Assembly: GCF_905163445.1 (NCBI RefSeq)
Contig: NC_053204.1
Span: 8,005,501 to 8,069,500 of the forward strand
Direction: 5' to 3'
Source: Pararge aegeria
Taxonomy: Eukaryota > Arthropoda > Insecta > Lepidoptera > Nymphalidae
Length of the DNA: 64,000 bases
The translations under genes and the position numbers were made by a program. This document shows positions 63,860 through 64,000 of this stretch, one piece after another (positions within the stretch are counted from its first letter, which is position 1; the number at the start of each line of letters is the position of its first letter). The notes below the pieces were generated by a model. It did no database searches, was not told where the DNA came from, and saw only the letters and a list, made by a program, of their open reading frames with translations.

Positions 63860-64000
63860 CTGTAATAATAGACAAATAATTGAAGTTAGAGAACGCAACT
63901 TCGAAATGGGCATATGTCTGAAAATTTGAAATGAATATAAATAAATATACTACAACACACATCCCCACAGTACAGAGGACTTATCACCCGTGTGGCAATG
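63860..64000 (-). other. Right edge: seipin intron with SINE tail
   Basis: tactacaacacacatccc near 63948 resembles the SINE tail on the minus strand. The next upstream seipin exon is not in the window. Confidence 0.4.

Noticed and set aside
1..64000. Bacterial, viral or horizontally acquired operon
   Set aside because: No intronless foreign gene cluster; every intact non-host ORF belongs to a retroelement common in insects.

Overview
The window is nuclear DNA of a lepidopteran insect (butterfly or moth). Exons are short with GT-AG introns, the background is AT-rich, and the gaps are packed with Lepidoptera-type repeats: tRNA-derived SINEs with A/B-box heads, CR1/Jockey- and RTE-like LINE tails, hAT-type MITEs and Penelope-like elements. 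The species cannot be fixed from sequence alone.

Four host genes could be rebuilt exon by exon, with every splice phase agreeing. (1) 11268-13966 (+) is cofilin/ADF (twinstar); all coding exons are present except the one carrying the start codon. (2) 21224-27717 (-) is a nine-exon, 568-residue seven-transmembrane receptor of the adhesion/secretin type with a signal peptide, no visible GPS cleavage site and an unusually long third intracellular loop. (3) 28178-39792 (+) is a six-exon, 362-residue leucine-rich-repeat protein, divergent from (2) across a 460 bp shared promoter region and followed directly by a 1 kb minisatellite in its presumed 3'UTR. (4) 50045-63859 (-) is seipin, the ER lipid-droplet protein: seven exons run from mid-lumenal domain to stop, and the 5' exons lie beyond the right edge.

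Layout: 1-6370 is a nested block in which a LINE with two intact ORFs sits inside a SINE. 6370-11200 is repeats only. 11268-13966 is cofilin. 14000-21200 is gene-poor. 21224-39792 holds the receptor/LRR pair, with repeat-filled LRR introns. 39793-50000 is gene-free and holds the minisatellite, a cluster of kappaB-like motifs and several nested transposons. 50045-63859 is seipin.

The most unusual DNA lies in the 7.4 kb seipin intron between 53315 and 60747. It holds about 2.9 kb of ATCGAT/CGATA-repeat satellite, a retrotransposon fragment beside it, and inside that fragment a 2,309 bp insertion flanked by a 13 bp target duplication. The insertion is an almost perfect palindrome of two 5'-truncated Penelope-like copies (GIY-YIG endonuclease ORF, 280 aa each), each followed by a hammerhead-ribozyme motif. 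Decayed relatives with the same hammerhead motif occur at least six more times in the window, at least two of them in the same inverted layout. The genes show no shared pathway; they are neighbours on a chromosome, not an operon.
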